From contig BNUF01000131.1 of the NCBI GenBank assembly GCA_025997155.1, positions 1 through 6,767 on the forward strand: a DNA stretch of 6,767 bases. Reading direction: 5' to 3'. The stretch comes from Clostridia bacterium. Lineage in GTDB: Bacteria > Bacillota > Clostridia > Lachnospirales > WQUN01. The position numbers and the translations under genes are program-made. Position 1 is the first letter of the stretch, and the number at the start of each line of letters is the position of its first letter. Positions 1-6,180 of this stretch are shown in pieces. Below the pieces are notes generated by a model. It saw only the letters and a program-made list of their open reading frames with translations. It was not told the DNA's origin and searched no databases.

Positions 1-114
1 TCACCTGACCTTAATCCGATTGAAAAATTGTGGGCAAATGTTAAAAGAAGATTGAGATTTCATATGCACAAATTTGATTCTTTTTGGGATGCGTTGGCTA
101 ACGCTTTTAAATAG
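1..114 (+). CDS. IS630-family transposase, C-terminal end (5' part outside window)
   Basis: Reading from base 1 gives 37 codons ending at TAG (112-114). The peptide begins SPDLNPIEKLWANVKRR, which contains the P-D-x-N-P-I-E-x-x-W signature surrounding the last acidic residue of the DDE catalytic triad in IS630/Tc1-mariner transposases (DDE_3 superfamily). The glutamate of NPIE is the likely third metal-binding residue. The following segment, FDSFWDALANAFK, is the usual short helical tail of these proteins. Only the last tenth or so of a typical 330-350-aa protein is present, so whether the rest is intact cannot be told. The enzyme would cut and join the element ends and target TA dinucleotides. 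Identification as IS630 family is firm; the particular IS is not assigned. Confidence 0.92.
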   Translation, partial: SPDLNPIEKLWANVKRRLRFHMHKFDSFWDALANAFK

Positions 115-125
115 CCTCGACTATA
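1..125 (+). mobile_element. Right end of an IS630-family insertion sequence
   Basis: The transposase stop (112-114) is followed by only about 11 bases, CCTCGACTATA, before sequence that codes for the conserved interior of a lysin begins. IS630 elements insert at TA and duplicate it, and a TATA at 122-125 sits at the junction, so the element most likely ends at 121 or 123 with the TA beside it. The left end and the matching terminal inverted repeat lie outside the window, so the exact boundary is inferred within two to four bases. Confidence 0.75.
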
Positions 126-144
126 CGTTGGACCCGATGACGGC

Positions 145-1371
145 TTGCTCGGAGCGAACAAGTACAATAACCATTGGAATCAAGACAAACCCGATGGTCG
201 GCAGGTCTGTGTCCACGGCTTCATTGGCAAGATGAAAGACGGCTCGGTGGCAACCTATCAGACGTTGCCGTGGACTATGCGCGGGTGGCACGGCGGGAGC
301 GGCGCAAAAGGCTCTGTGAACGACACGCACATCGGTTTCGAGATTTGCGAGGACGGCTTGACCGACAAAGTCTACTTCGACAAGATTTACACCGAGGCGG
401 TCGAGCTTTGCGCTATGCTGTGCAAGGAGTATAATATCAAGCCAGAATCGCCCTCGCTGATTTGTCAATCGGAGGGCAACAAACTCGGAATAGCAAGCAA
501 TCACGGCGATGTGATGCACTGGTTTCCGAAACACGGGAAGTCGATGGACACCTTCCGCGCCGATGTGAAAAAATTGCTCGGCGTGGGGACTGTTCCGACA
601 CCGCCAAGCGTTCCAACAACAGGCAAAACGCCGATTATGGGCAAATCTGTCTGCACCGCCGAGCAACTCGATGCCTACGCCAAAAAGAACAATCCCAACG
701 CTCCTGAATTAGGAGCGATTTTTATTGAGGAGGGCAACGCCGAGGGCATTCGCGGGGACGTTGCGTTCTGCCAATCCATTCTCGAAACAGGGTGGTTCGC
801 GTTCAAGGGCAGTTCGGTTTCGCCGTCGCAGAACAATTTCTGCGGGCTTGGAGCGACTGGTGGCGACCCGAGTCGGGCTGACAGCGCAAAAGGCGCGAGT
901 TTCGCCACGGCGCGGGAGGGCGTTCGTGCGCAGATCCAACACCTCAAAGCCTATGCGAGCAAGGACGCTCTCGTCAATCCGTGCGTAGACCCGCGCTTCA
1001 AACTCGTCACGCGCGGCATAGCGCCAAACTGGGAAGACCTCAATGGTCGATGGGCTGTGCCAGGGACGGACTATGGCCAAAAAATCGTTAAGCTGTGGAA
1101 TGGTGCGAAAGCAGTTGCTGTTCCCGTAACGCCGACCGCTCCGGTTACTCCTCCGACATCGCCAACTTTCACGCCGTACACAGTCAAGGTTACGGCGAGT
1201 GTCCTCAATTACCGAGTCGGCGCGGGGACGAATTTCAAGGTGAATGGCAATGTCAAGAAGGGCGCGGTCTACACCATTGTCGCCGAAGCTAAAGGGCAAG
1301 GAGCTACGCTGTGGGGGAAGCTGAAAAGCGGCGCGGGGTGGATTTCGCTTGACTATGTTGAAAAACGGTAA
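145..1371 (+). CDS. Phage-type endolysin, N-terminally truncated: amidase_2 + GH73 glucosaminidase + SH3
   Basis: The protein would cleave peptidoglycan twice: an N-acetylmuramoyl-L-alanine amidase domain (residues 1-146 from the TTG at 145) and a glucosaminidase domain (about 165-322). These are joined by Pro/Thr linkers (149-163, 325-344) to a bacterial SH3 cell-wall-binding domain (345-408). Amidase landmarks are YQTLPW (38-43), DTHIGFEICED (60-70) and HGDVMHWFP (120-128). The likely GH73 catalytic glutamate is E214 in SILETGWF. TTG 145 is only the first possible start: the frame stays open to 115, and family-like sequence (YVGPDDG) begins at 124, right at the IS630 end. About 30-40 N-terminal residues carrying the first zinc-ligand histidine are therefore lost. 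Family members also have His where Q108 stands (ICQSEG). The amidase is probably inactive; the glucosaminidase and SH3 parts look intact. No ribosome site is visible before the TTG, so expression is doubtful. Confidence 0.88.
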   Translation: MLGANKYNNHWNQDKPDGRQVCVHGFIGKMKDGSVATYQTLPWTMRGWHGGSGAKGSVNDTHIGFEICEDGLTDKVYFDKIYTEAVELCAMLCKEYNIKPESPSLICQSEGNKLGIASNHGDVMHWFPKHGKSMDTFRADVKKLLGVGTVPTPPSVPTTGKTPIMGKSVCTAEQLDAYAKKNNPNAPELGAIFIEEGNAEGIRGDVAFCQSILETGWFAFKGSSVSPSQNNFCGLGATGGDPSRADSAKGASFATAREGVRAQIQHLKAYASKDALVNPCVDPRFKLVTRGIAPNWEDLNGRWAVPGTDYGQKIVKLWNGAKAVAVPVTPTAPVTPPTSPTFTPYTVKVTASVLNYRVGAGTNFKVNGNVKKGAVYTIVAEAKGQGATLWGKLKSGAGWISLDYVEKR

Positions 1372-1414
1372 TATCACACGCATAAAACTGCATATTTTCT
1401 TTCGCACGGTGTAC

Positions 1415-1462
1415 AAATCGCCTCTTACTGCCCCTTGGAATAGTGAGGGGCGATTTTGTTTT
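1415..1462 (+). terminator. Rho-independent terminator after the endolysin
   Basis: Arms 1415-1429 (AAATCGCCTCTTACT) and 1442-1456 (AGTGAGGGGCGATTT) pair over 15 positions, with two G-T wobbles, around a 12-base loop. They are followed by a T-rich run (TTTTGTTTT, 1454-1462). It lies 43 bases after the lysin stop and separates the lysin transcript from the TnpW/recombinase pair. Confidence 0.85.
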
Positions 1463-1485
1463 CCCCCTCGGAATAGAGGGTCGCT

Positions 1486-1707
1486 ATGGAAAAGAAAATG
1501 GAAAAGAAAACAGTCACCGAAACTCAAATAGGCAAAACCACTTATATCGTTATATCCGAATGTTCATCGCACGCCACGGAAACGGTCGAGAAGAAGTTGG
1601 AAAGATTGATTTTACGACACGTTTCAGACACAGAAAATTATCAGAAAAATCCCCAAATACAACTTGCTATGTGTTCAAAAAAGAGCGAATATGGTACTTA
1701 CGATTAA
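1486..1707 (+). CDS. TnpW-like small transposon-encoded protein
   Basis: A 73-residue protein. After a Lys-rich start it carries TETQIGKTTYIVISECS and then TVEKKLERLILRHV. This matches my memory of the TnpW family (small proteins encoded by Tn4451-like clostridial elements): an IGxTxYxV strand followed by an amphipathic E-K-x-x-R-L helix. The biochemical role of the family is not established. GAGGG five bases before the ATG at 1486 is a good ribosome site and favours this start over the in-frame ATG at 1498. The gene ends 18 bases before the recombinase ATG, so the two are probably co-transcribed; such a TnpW-recombinase pair is common in clostridial mobile elements. No convincing promoter is seen in the short gap after the preceding terminator. 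No membrane segment or signal peptide is visible. Confidence 0.72.
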   Translation: MEKKMEKKTVTETQIGKTTYIVISECSSHATETVEKKLERLILRHVSDTENYQKNPQIQLAMCSKKSEYGTYD

Positions 1708-2727
<1,020 letters not shown>

Positions 2728-2729
2728 AA

Positions 2730-2764
2730 CCGCATGAAGAATCAAAAAAATCCGCATGAAGAAT
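2730..2764. repeat. 13-bp perfect direct repeat at the recombinase breakpoint
   Basis: CCGCATGAAGAAT occurs at 2730-2742 and again at 2752-2764, a 22-bp period. The first copy starts two bases after the premature recombinase stop. It may be a target-site or element-end remnant, or a local duplication; no inverted copy was noticed elsewhere in the window. Confidence 0.7.
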
Positions 2765-2848
2765 GAGAAAAATAATTTGAGTAAAAAAAATTTGGGTGAA
2801 TTGGTAAAAATGGAAAATAATAGGTATGAATATTTGTCAATAAAAGTA

Positions 2849-2889
2849 AAAAATCTCTCGTGAATGGAAAATATTCACAAGAGATTTTT
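2849..2889. terminator. Bidirectional intrinsic terminator between convergent genes
   Basis: Arms 2849-2865 (AAAAATCTCTCGTGAAT) and 2873-2889 (ATTCACAAGAGATTTTT) pair over 17 positions with one mismatch (C/A) around a 7-base loop. The A-run on the left and T-run on the right let it work in both directions. On the plus strand it would stop recombinase-side transcription; on the minus strand it would stop the 177-aa gene's transcript, whose stop is about 170 bases away. Confidence 0.85.
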
Positions 2890-2924
2890 TAAAGTTGTAT
2901 AAAATTGGGAAATTATGGATTAAA

Positions 2925-2953
2925 TTGACTTTGATTTTAATGACTTTTAGTAT
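2925..2953 (+). promoter_or_regulatory. Promoter-like sequence with no downstream plus-strand gene
   Basis: TTGACT (2925-2930), a 17-base spacer, then TAGTAT (2948-2953) give near-consensus sigma-70 -35 and -10 hexamers. The -10 overlaps a small palindrome (AGTAT-AAAA-ATACT, 2949-2962). Transcription would run rightward into the 3' end of the minus-strand 177-aa gene. AT-rich DNA throws up such matches by chance, so function is uncertain. Confidence 0.35.
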
Positions 2954-3005
2954 AAAAATACTTTTGAAAATTTATTAAATTCAATTGAACGATTTTTGAA
3001 CAATA

Positions 3006-3045
3006 ATTAAACGTCTATTAAATTTGTGTTTAAATGGCGTTTAAT
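3006..3045. repeat. Inverted repeat with three GTTTAA motifs
   Basis: ATTAAACG (3006-3013) and CGTTTAAT (3038-3045) are perfect 8-base arms 24 bases apart. A third GTTTAA lies between them at 3029-3034. They stand just after the stop of the minus-strand 177-aa gene. This could be a weak terminator stem or a protein-binding site; it has little GC and so would be a weak RNA hairpin. Confidence 0.4.
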
Positions 3046-3056
3046 GAGAGTTAAAT

Positions 3057-3590
3057 TTACTTTTTCTTACTTTTGGTTTTTGACTTGGTTTTTGGTTTGG
3101 GTTTCGGGATTACCTTCAGTACTGTTTCTATAACAAGTATAAGCTGCTCCTCCGTAAGTTGTTTTTTTAGCAGATACGGCATCATGTCGTAAATCAGCGC
3201 GTCTTCGGAAGACGGCAGATTGAGCTTTGTTAAGGCGTTATCGAATTTCACCTCGGCGGCAGCGTCATAGTTTTCAAGTATGTTTACGATGCGCGAGTAG
3301 TCCTCTGCGTTATAGGTGTCGGGTTTAGGAAAATCCGCGCCGTCAACTACATAATTTTCGTCGTTTTCGTAATCCTCGTGGGACAATAGGTATTCGTCTA
3401 TTGCGTCTTCGATTGCGTCGCATATCCGCCACAGGTACGCGTCGTCTGTTTCGTAGGGTTTTTGGTTGTAGTCGCTTAACGCGCATAAACCGCCGACGGC
3501 GGAATATTTTTTAATTAAGCCACTTACATATTCGTCGATTTCTTTTTCATAAACTGTTTTAAGTTTTTCTAGGTTGTCGAACTCAATCAT
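3057..3590 (-). CDS. Unrecognised 177-aa acidic protein with Lys-rich tail (moron-like)
   Basis: I do not recognise this family. The first 160 or so residues are strongly acidic and look mainly helical, with stretches such as ICDAIEDAIDEYLL and YENDEN. A hydrophobic helix-like stretch (EEQLILVIETVLKVI) leads into a low-complexity basic tail of alternating Lys with Pro, Thr or Ser (PKPKPKTKSKTKSKKK) at the C-terminus. There is no signal peptide or transmembrane segment. A strong ribosome site (AGGGGGG, six bases before ATG 3590) and its own promoter (3621-3649) support the start. Downstream on its strand lies the bidirectional terminator. A gene with private promoter and terminator at the end of a tail-gene run is the usual arrangement of a phage moron, so a host-benefit or exclusion role is possible but purely inferred. 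The basic tail could bind nucleic acid or an acidic surface. Confidence 0.8.
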   Translation of the reverse strand: MIEFDNLEKLKTVYEKEIDEYVSGLIKKYSAVGGLCALSDYNQKPYETDDAYLWRICDAIEDAIDEYLLSHEDYENDENYVVDGADFPKPDTYNAEDYSRIVNILENYDAAAEVKFDNALTKLNLPSSEDALIYDMMPYLLKKQLTEEQLILVIETVLKVIPKPKPKTKSKTKSKKK

Positions 3591-3620
3591 GATTTGCCCC
3601 CCTTTTTGCTTATTTGTAAT

Positions 3621-3649
3621 ATTTTACTACATGTAGCTAAGTTTTTCAA
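3621..3649 (-). promoter_or_regulatory. Sigma-70-type promoter of the 177-aa gene, with palindromic spacer
   Basis: On the minus strand, TTGAAA (3649-3644), a 17-base spacer and TAAAAT (3626-3621) form a good promoter, with the -10 about 30 bases before the ATG. The spacer holds the perfect palindrome CTACATGTAG (3627-3636), directly beside the -10, a place where a repressor dimer could block polymerase. The promoter lies after the fibre gene, so the 177-aa gene can be expressed independently of the tail genes. Confidence 0.65.
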
Positions 3650-3662
3650 GTATAATTGTAAT

Positions 3663-3722
3663 TTAAAGTAGTCTTGTATCGAAGTAGAGAGGCATATCGA
3701 GTTTCGCCGCGAAATCGTGCAT
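3663..3722 (-). CDS. Possible 19-aa leader or gene remnant
   Basis: ATG at 3722 opens a 19-codon frame, MHDFAAKLDMPLYFDTRLL, ending at TAA 3665-3663, 13 bases after the fibre stop. A weak purine-rich stretch (GAAGAG) precedes it. Its composition looks coding-like (GC-rich compared with the promoter region next to it), so it may be the stub of a gene that once followed the fibre and was cut off where the 177-aa gene was inserted. It may also be chance. Confidence 0.25.
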   Translation of the reverse strand: MHDFAAKLDMPLYFDTRLL

Positions 3723-3735
3723 AAAATCACACTCT

Positions 3736-4095
3736 TCAATGATTAAGTTGCGCCTCAATTGCGGCAATCTTCGCGATCAACGCCTGAACCGCACCCCAAA
3801 GGGTCGGGACTGCCTCCGTCATAGTGATTTCCTTGACATTCTCCATAAGGAAAGTTCTGGGCGTTTCGCCGTCATCTTCGTACAGTTGTTCACCGTCAGA
3901 ATCAAGTAGCGGGAAAATCTTGTCGCATAAGCTTACCGATTTCGGGAACACCGCCGAAACGTCGTCCGCAAGCCACCCCGTAACATGCTCGTCCATGTGC
4001 GTCCCTGTGAAGTTCTTGTACTTATAACGCGCAACAGGCAAATTCATAACCGCGTCAAGGCACATAGACAAATCGGCGGGCGATATCTCTTCTTT
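3736..4095 (-). pseudogene. Tail fibre, C-terminal fragment: S74 intramolecular chaperone domain (frameshifted)
   Basis: Reading from 4095 gives 119 residues starting KEEISPADLSMCLDAV and containing YKYKNFTGTH, VTGWLADDV, VFPKSV, MENVKEITMTEAVPTLWGAVQAL and a final helix (IAKIAAIEAQLNH). This is the peptidase S74 / endosialidase-type intramolecular chaperone carried at the end of many phage fibres: it trimerises, helps fold the beta-helical shaft, then cuts itself off. K1 of this fragment is the probable catalytic lysine, while the matching serine is in the preceding frame. The fragment has no ribosome site or plausible start of its own (TTG 4071 and ATG 4065 lie inside the domain), so it is the displaced 3' part of the fibre gene rather than a separate gene. 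Confidence 0.85.
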
Positions 4096-4096
4096 G

Positions 4097-4336
4097 CCTC
4101 GAATCGGACAACGCCGTTATGGCAGTCACCTGGCACGACAATTTCGTAATACTGGAGTTGCCGAGGGTTATGCTGTTCGAGCCTTGACTTGCGGCGTTAT
4201 ACCCTATAACGATTGTGTTTGTCACGCCGTCCGAGGTTGCTCCGTGCGTCCTTGCCCCCAAGAAAACGGAATTGCTGACGTTTTCTTGGGGCGAGGCGTT
4301 GTCCGCCAATCTCCCGCCCGCGTCGTAACCTATCGC
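4097..4336 (-). pseudogene. Tail fibre, middle fragment between amber codon and frameshift
   Basis: Continuing in the fibre frame after the TAG at 4339-4337 gives 80 residues: AIGYDAG, then NTIVIGYNAASQGSNSITLGNSSITKL and ALSDSR. These are the trimeric-adhesin-like head repeats (A-I-G-Y / V-I-G-Y) followed by the N-x-I-T-L-G-N-S-x-I lead-in to the S74 chaperone, so the amber interrupts a coding sequence that plainly used to continue. The serine of ALSDSR (codon 4108-4106) is the expected self-cleavage residue. In this frame the sequence runs on as an unrelated tail to TGA at 4057-4055. There is no ribosome site or ATG, so it is not an independent gene. A 13-bp stem-loop lies inside (4256-4291). 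Confidence 0.82.
4250..4296. repeat. Strong inverted repeat / stem-loop inside the fibre gene
   Basis: CCCCAAGAAAACG (4256-4268) and CGTTTTCTTGGGG (4279-4291) are perfectly complementary over 13 bases around a 10-base loop. Allowing a single bulged C (4255), the stem extends by five more pairs (CTTGC region 4250-4254 with CGAGG 4292-4296), one of them a wobble. There is no T-run, so it is not a typical terminator. In the fibre mRNA the stem begins about 40 bases after the in-frame amber codon. Confidence 0.8.
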
Positions 4337-5569
4337 CTAGTTTTGCGAGCCGTTCCCTGTATTCGAGAGCGTATACCACCCTACTGCGGAGTTTCTGTCC
4401 CCGCCGTTTAATGTTTCTAAAGAGTGACTGCCTATGCCGACGTTGAGCTCAGAGTATGTCGATATTTTGAAAACCGAATCAGCCCCCGCCCTGGCGCATA
4501 TCGTGCCGTACGCGTCCACATATATCGCTCTTGCCGCGTCAAGTTTTATCTCGGGCGAGTTTACGGTAAACAGCTCGACCCACGCCGTTAATGAAGTTCC
4601 GTTAAAACTTCGCATAAACGCTCTGGTTAAATCGGGGGAATACGCCAGTTGTACGTATTTGCCTGAATTTCCAAGTGCCTGCGTGACATATTTCATCTCA
4701 CTTCCGTAATTCGGCAACGGTCCTCTTTCCGCGTCCGCCGGAGGTGTGGTCGGGACTGTGACGCTTCCGAACCCGCCTATATGCGGAAAAATCAACGCAG
4801 GAGTTCCGCCCGTGAACCACGTGCCTAACTCGCTATCGTCCGCAACCAGATAGGACGCGTTTTTAACGGTCTTGTCGAGGTCTGCGGTGTCGTCAACGCT
4901 CCCGAGTCCTATGTCCGCTTTAGTGAGAGTCACCTCGCCCGACTTGCCCGCGACGGAAGTCACCGCGTTCACCTGCGCCCCCGCCTCTATGCCGTCAAGT
5001 TTCGTTTTAATGTCCGTTAAATCAATTTTCAAACCCTTGCTTGTCGGGTCAATCCTCAGGCGGGTTTCGTTGCCGTCGATAACAACGCGGAACTCACCGT
5101 CGTCTTCCGCCAAGCCGTCGCCCGCCGTGTAAGTTTGGATTAAGCCCGATAAATCAACTTCCATATCTTCAATTCCGCTTTCGGTGTTCCACGAGAACGT
5201 CAAGATATTTGTAGTGTTATCAAATTCCGCTTTTTCAAGAAAACTCTCAAGCGGAAGATTTACAGTTGACAGTGCCTCGCCGTTTTTGCCCACAAGCATC
5301 ATAATGCCAGTTTCGGTGTTGTGTTCAAGTGACAGACTGGATAAAAAACCGTTAGCGGAAGACGATAATATTTTATCGTTTCCGTCAATTAAGCCGCTGA
5401 TATTTACGCCGAGCGGCGAACCCGCCGAGCCGTTGCCCGTAAGTGTACTGTCGTGGGTGACAGAACTTAAACCGCCGCCACCGTTCGTAATATTTCGCAA
5501 TACCGCGCCGAAATCGGGATAAACAACGCCCCCATATTTTATAGGCTCTCCGTCTGCGTTTATAGCCAT
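4337..5569 (-). CDS. Tail fibre / receptor-binding protein, ends at premature amber codon
   Basis: ATG 5569 is chosen over upstream alternatives because AGGAG (5583-5579) stands nine bases before it; the frame extends further upstream but would overlap the preceding gene. The 410 residues show a Gly-rich N-terminal part (GGVVYPDFGAVL, NGGGG; likely baseplate attachment), beta-rich shaft (about 35-185), the phage-fibre repeat GIEAGAQVNAVTSVAGKSG...ADIGLGSVDDTADLDK (193-234), a pyocin-knob-like domain (about 240-337, ending in MRSFNGTSLTAWVELF), and the start of adhesin-like head repeats (NVGIGSHSLETLNGG, NSAVGW; from 376). TAG at codon 411 cuts the head after GNGSQN, where relatives continue with AIGY-type repeats, as this DNA does too. 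An intact gene would give about 611 residues including the S74 chaperone. Without it, trimer folding probably fails. It sits 16 bases after the 196-aa gene, in the same run. Confidence 0.85.
   Translation of the reverse strand: MAINADGEPIKYGGVVYPDFGAVLRNITNGGGGLSSVTHDSTLTGNGSAGSPLGVNISGLIDGNDKILSSSANGFLSSLSLEHNTETGIMMLVGKNGEALSTVNLPLESFLEKAEFDNTTNILTFSWNTESGIEDMEVDLSGLIQTYTAGDGLAEDDGEFRVVIDGNETRLRIDPTSKGLKIDLTDIKTKLDGIEAGAQVNAVTSVAGKSGEVTLTKADIGLGSVDDTADLDKTVKNASYLVADDSELGTWFTGGTPALIFPHIGGFGSVTVPTTPPADAERGPLPNYGSEMKYVTQALGNSGKYVQLAYSPDLTRAFMRSFNGTSLTAWVELFTVNSPEIKLDAARAIYVDAYGTICARAGADSVFKISTYSELNVGIGSHSLETLNGGDRNSAVGWYTLSNTGNGSQN
5356..5384. repeat. Second inverted repeat inside the fibre gene
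   Basis: CGGAA-G-ACGATAA (5356-5368) pairs with TTATCGT-TTCCG (5373-5384) over 12 positions with one bulged G (5361) and a 4-base loop. It lies in the shaft-coding part of the fibre. It is weaker and more AT-rich than the 4256-4291 stem, and may simply follow from the codons used. Confidence 0.45.
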
Positions 5570-5585
5570 AAAATTCAACTCCTGT

Positions 5586-6176
5586 CTAAAGTTTGTAAGT
5601 ATCGTATATCGAACGTTCCGCCGCGCTGTCAAACCCTATTCCGCAAAACGCGCTTTCATACGCGACGTCGACGTTGTACCATAGGAAGGTGTCTTGAACT
5701 GATACTATGATTCTGTACAGTCTGCAAAAGGCAACGCCGAATTCAAAGTTGCTGTTTTCGCCGACACCTGACGAGCCTAAGAAATACCTAGGGGAACATA
5801 CTTTATCGTCAATAGTATGAGCTCTGTTTATTGCAAGATAACTACTTCTTTTCAGAGTTGATTTTTGCGTTGTGTCATATATGACGGGTTCATAGTGGCG
5901 TTCTGTCGGCGTAAAAGATATCGGGGCGGTGCATATAACAGCGTCGTCATATCTTGCGGAATTAGAAGCCGTCGATATCGTCAGCCCTCGGGTAGGTTTT
6001 AATATCCAGTCGCGGGGCATAGCAAACCCCCAAGTGTCGAGATTTGCGCCTAATCCCCCGAAATTACAGAACTCCATAAAATCTTCGGGCGTTGTCCCCG
6101 CGAAACGTATAATCGAACACCCGCCAGCGCGGAACATTCTGGTATCCCACGGCGGCAAAACCAGTAAACCGCTCAT
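5586..6176 (-). CDS. Unrecognised 196-aa protein in the tail-gene run
   Basis: I do not recognise this protein. It begins MSGLLVLPPWDTRMFRAGG, has no signal peptide or transmembrane helix, and is rich in aromatic residues and beta-type sequence (RYDDAVICTAPISFTP, FGVAFCRLYRIIVSVQ, FLWYNVDVAYES), with five or so scattered cysteines. Its place between another unknown gene and the fibre, four bases after one and 16 before the other on the same strand, suggests a baseplate or tail-associated structural protein. The start ATG 6176 follows GGTGAT only three bases away, partly overlapping the upstream gene's stop region, so it may be translated by coupling. It ends with TAG (5588-5586), which is followed at once by the fibre's ribosome site, showing that TAG works as a stop in this element. 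Confidence 0.75.
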   Translation of the reverse strand: MSGLLVLPPWDTRMFRAGGCSIIRFAGTTPEDFMEFCNFGGLGANLDTWGFAMPRDWILKPTRGLTISTASNSARYDDAVICTAPISFTPTERHYEPVIYDTTQKSTLKRSSYLAINRAHTIDDKVCSPRYFLGSSGVGENSNFEFGVAFCRLYRIIVSVQDTFLWYNVDVAYESAFCGIGFDSAAERSIYDTYKL

Positions 6177-6180
6177 AATA

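Larger units (their letters stand above)
2728..3056. other. AT-rich intergenic island between convergent modules
   Basis: About 21% G+C over 2761-3060, far below the flanks. It begins directly at the broken recombinase end and runs to the stop of the minus-strand 177-aa gene. It holds the 13-bp direct repeat, the bidirectional terminator, a promoter-like sequence and a cluster of GTTTAA motifs, each listed separately. No protein gene is convincing here; the longest plus-strand candidate is a 35-codon frame (2756-2863) without a ribosome site that ends inside the terminator stem. Confidence 0.7.

Noticed and set aside
1358..1395. Promoter TTGAAA ... TAAAAC for the TnpW/recombinase pair.
   Set aside because: The spacer is 19 bases, the -10 is poor, and the terminator at 1415-1462 lies between it and the genes.
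709..1527. Long open frame on the minus strand (272 codons) opposite the lysin.
   Set aside because: Its sequence is Arg/Phe/Cys-rich and matches no domain, while the plus strand codes clearly for glucosaminidase and SH3 domains; it is an antisense shadow.
2737..2863. Small plus-strand frames MKNQKNPHEE (2734-2766 region) and a 35-codon frame at 2756-2863 in the AT-rich island.
   Set aside because: No ribosome site, both starts lie inside the direct repeat, and the longer one ends within the terminator stem; AT-rich chance frames.
4055..4309. Separate 84-aa gene starting at TTG 4309.
   Set aside because: No ribosome site and its sequence is the in-frame continuation of the fibre after the amber codon, followed by an out-of-frame tail; treated as a fibre fragment.
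4337..5588. Alternative genetic code (TAG read as an amino acid) in this phage.
   Set aside because: Only one internal TAG is seen, and the 196-aa gene ends at a TAG immediately followed by the fibre's ribosome site, so TAG works as a normal stop.
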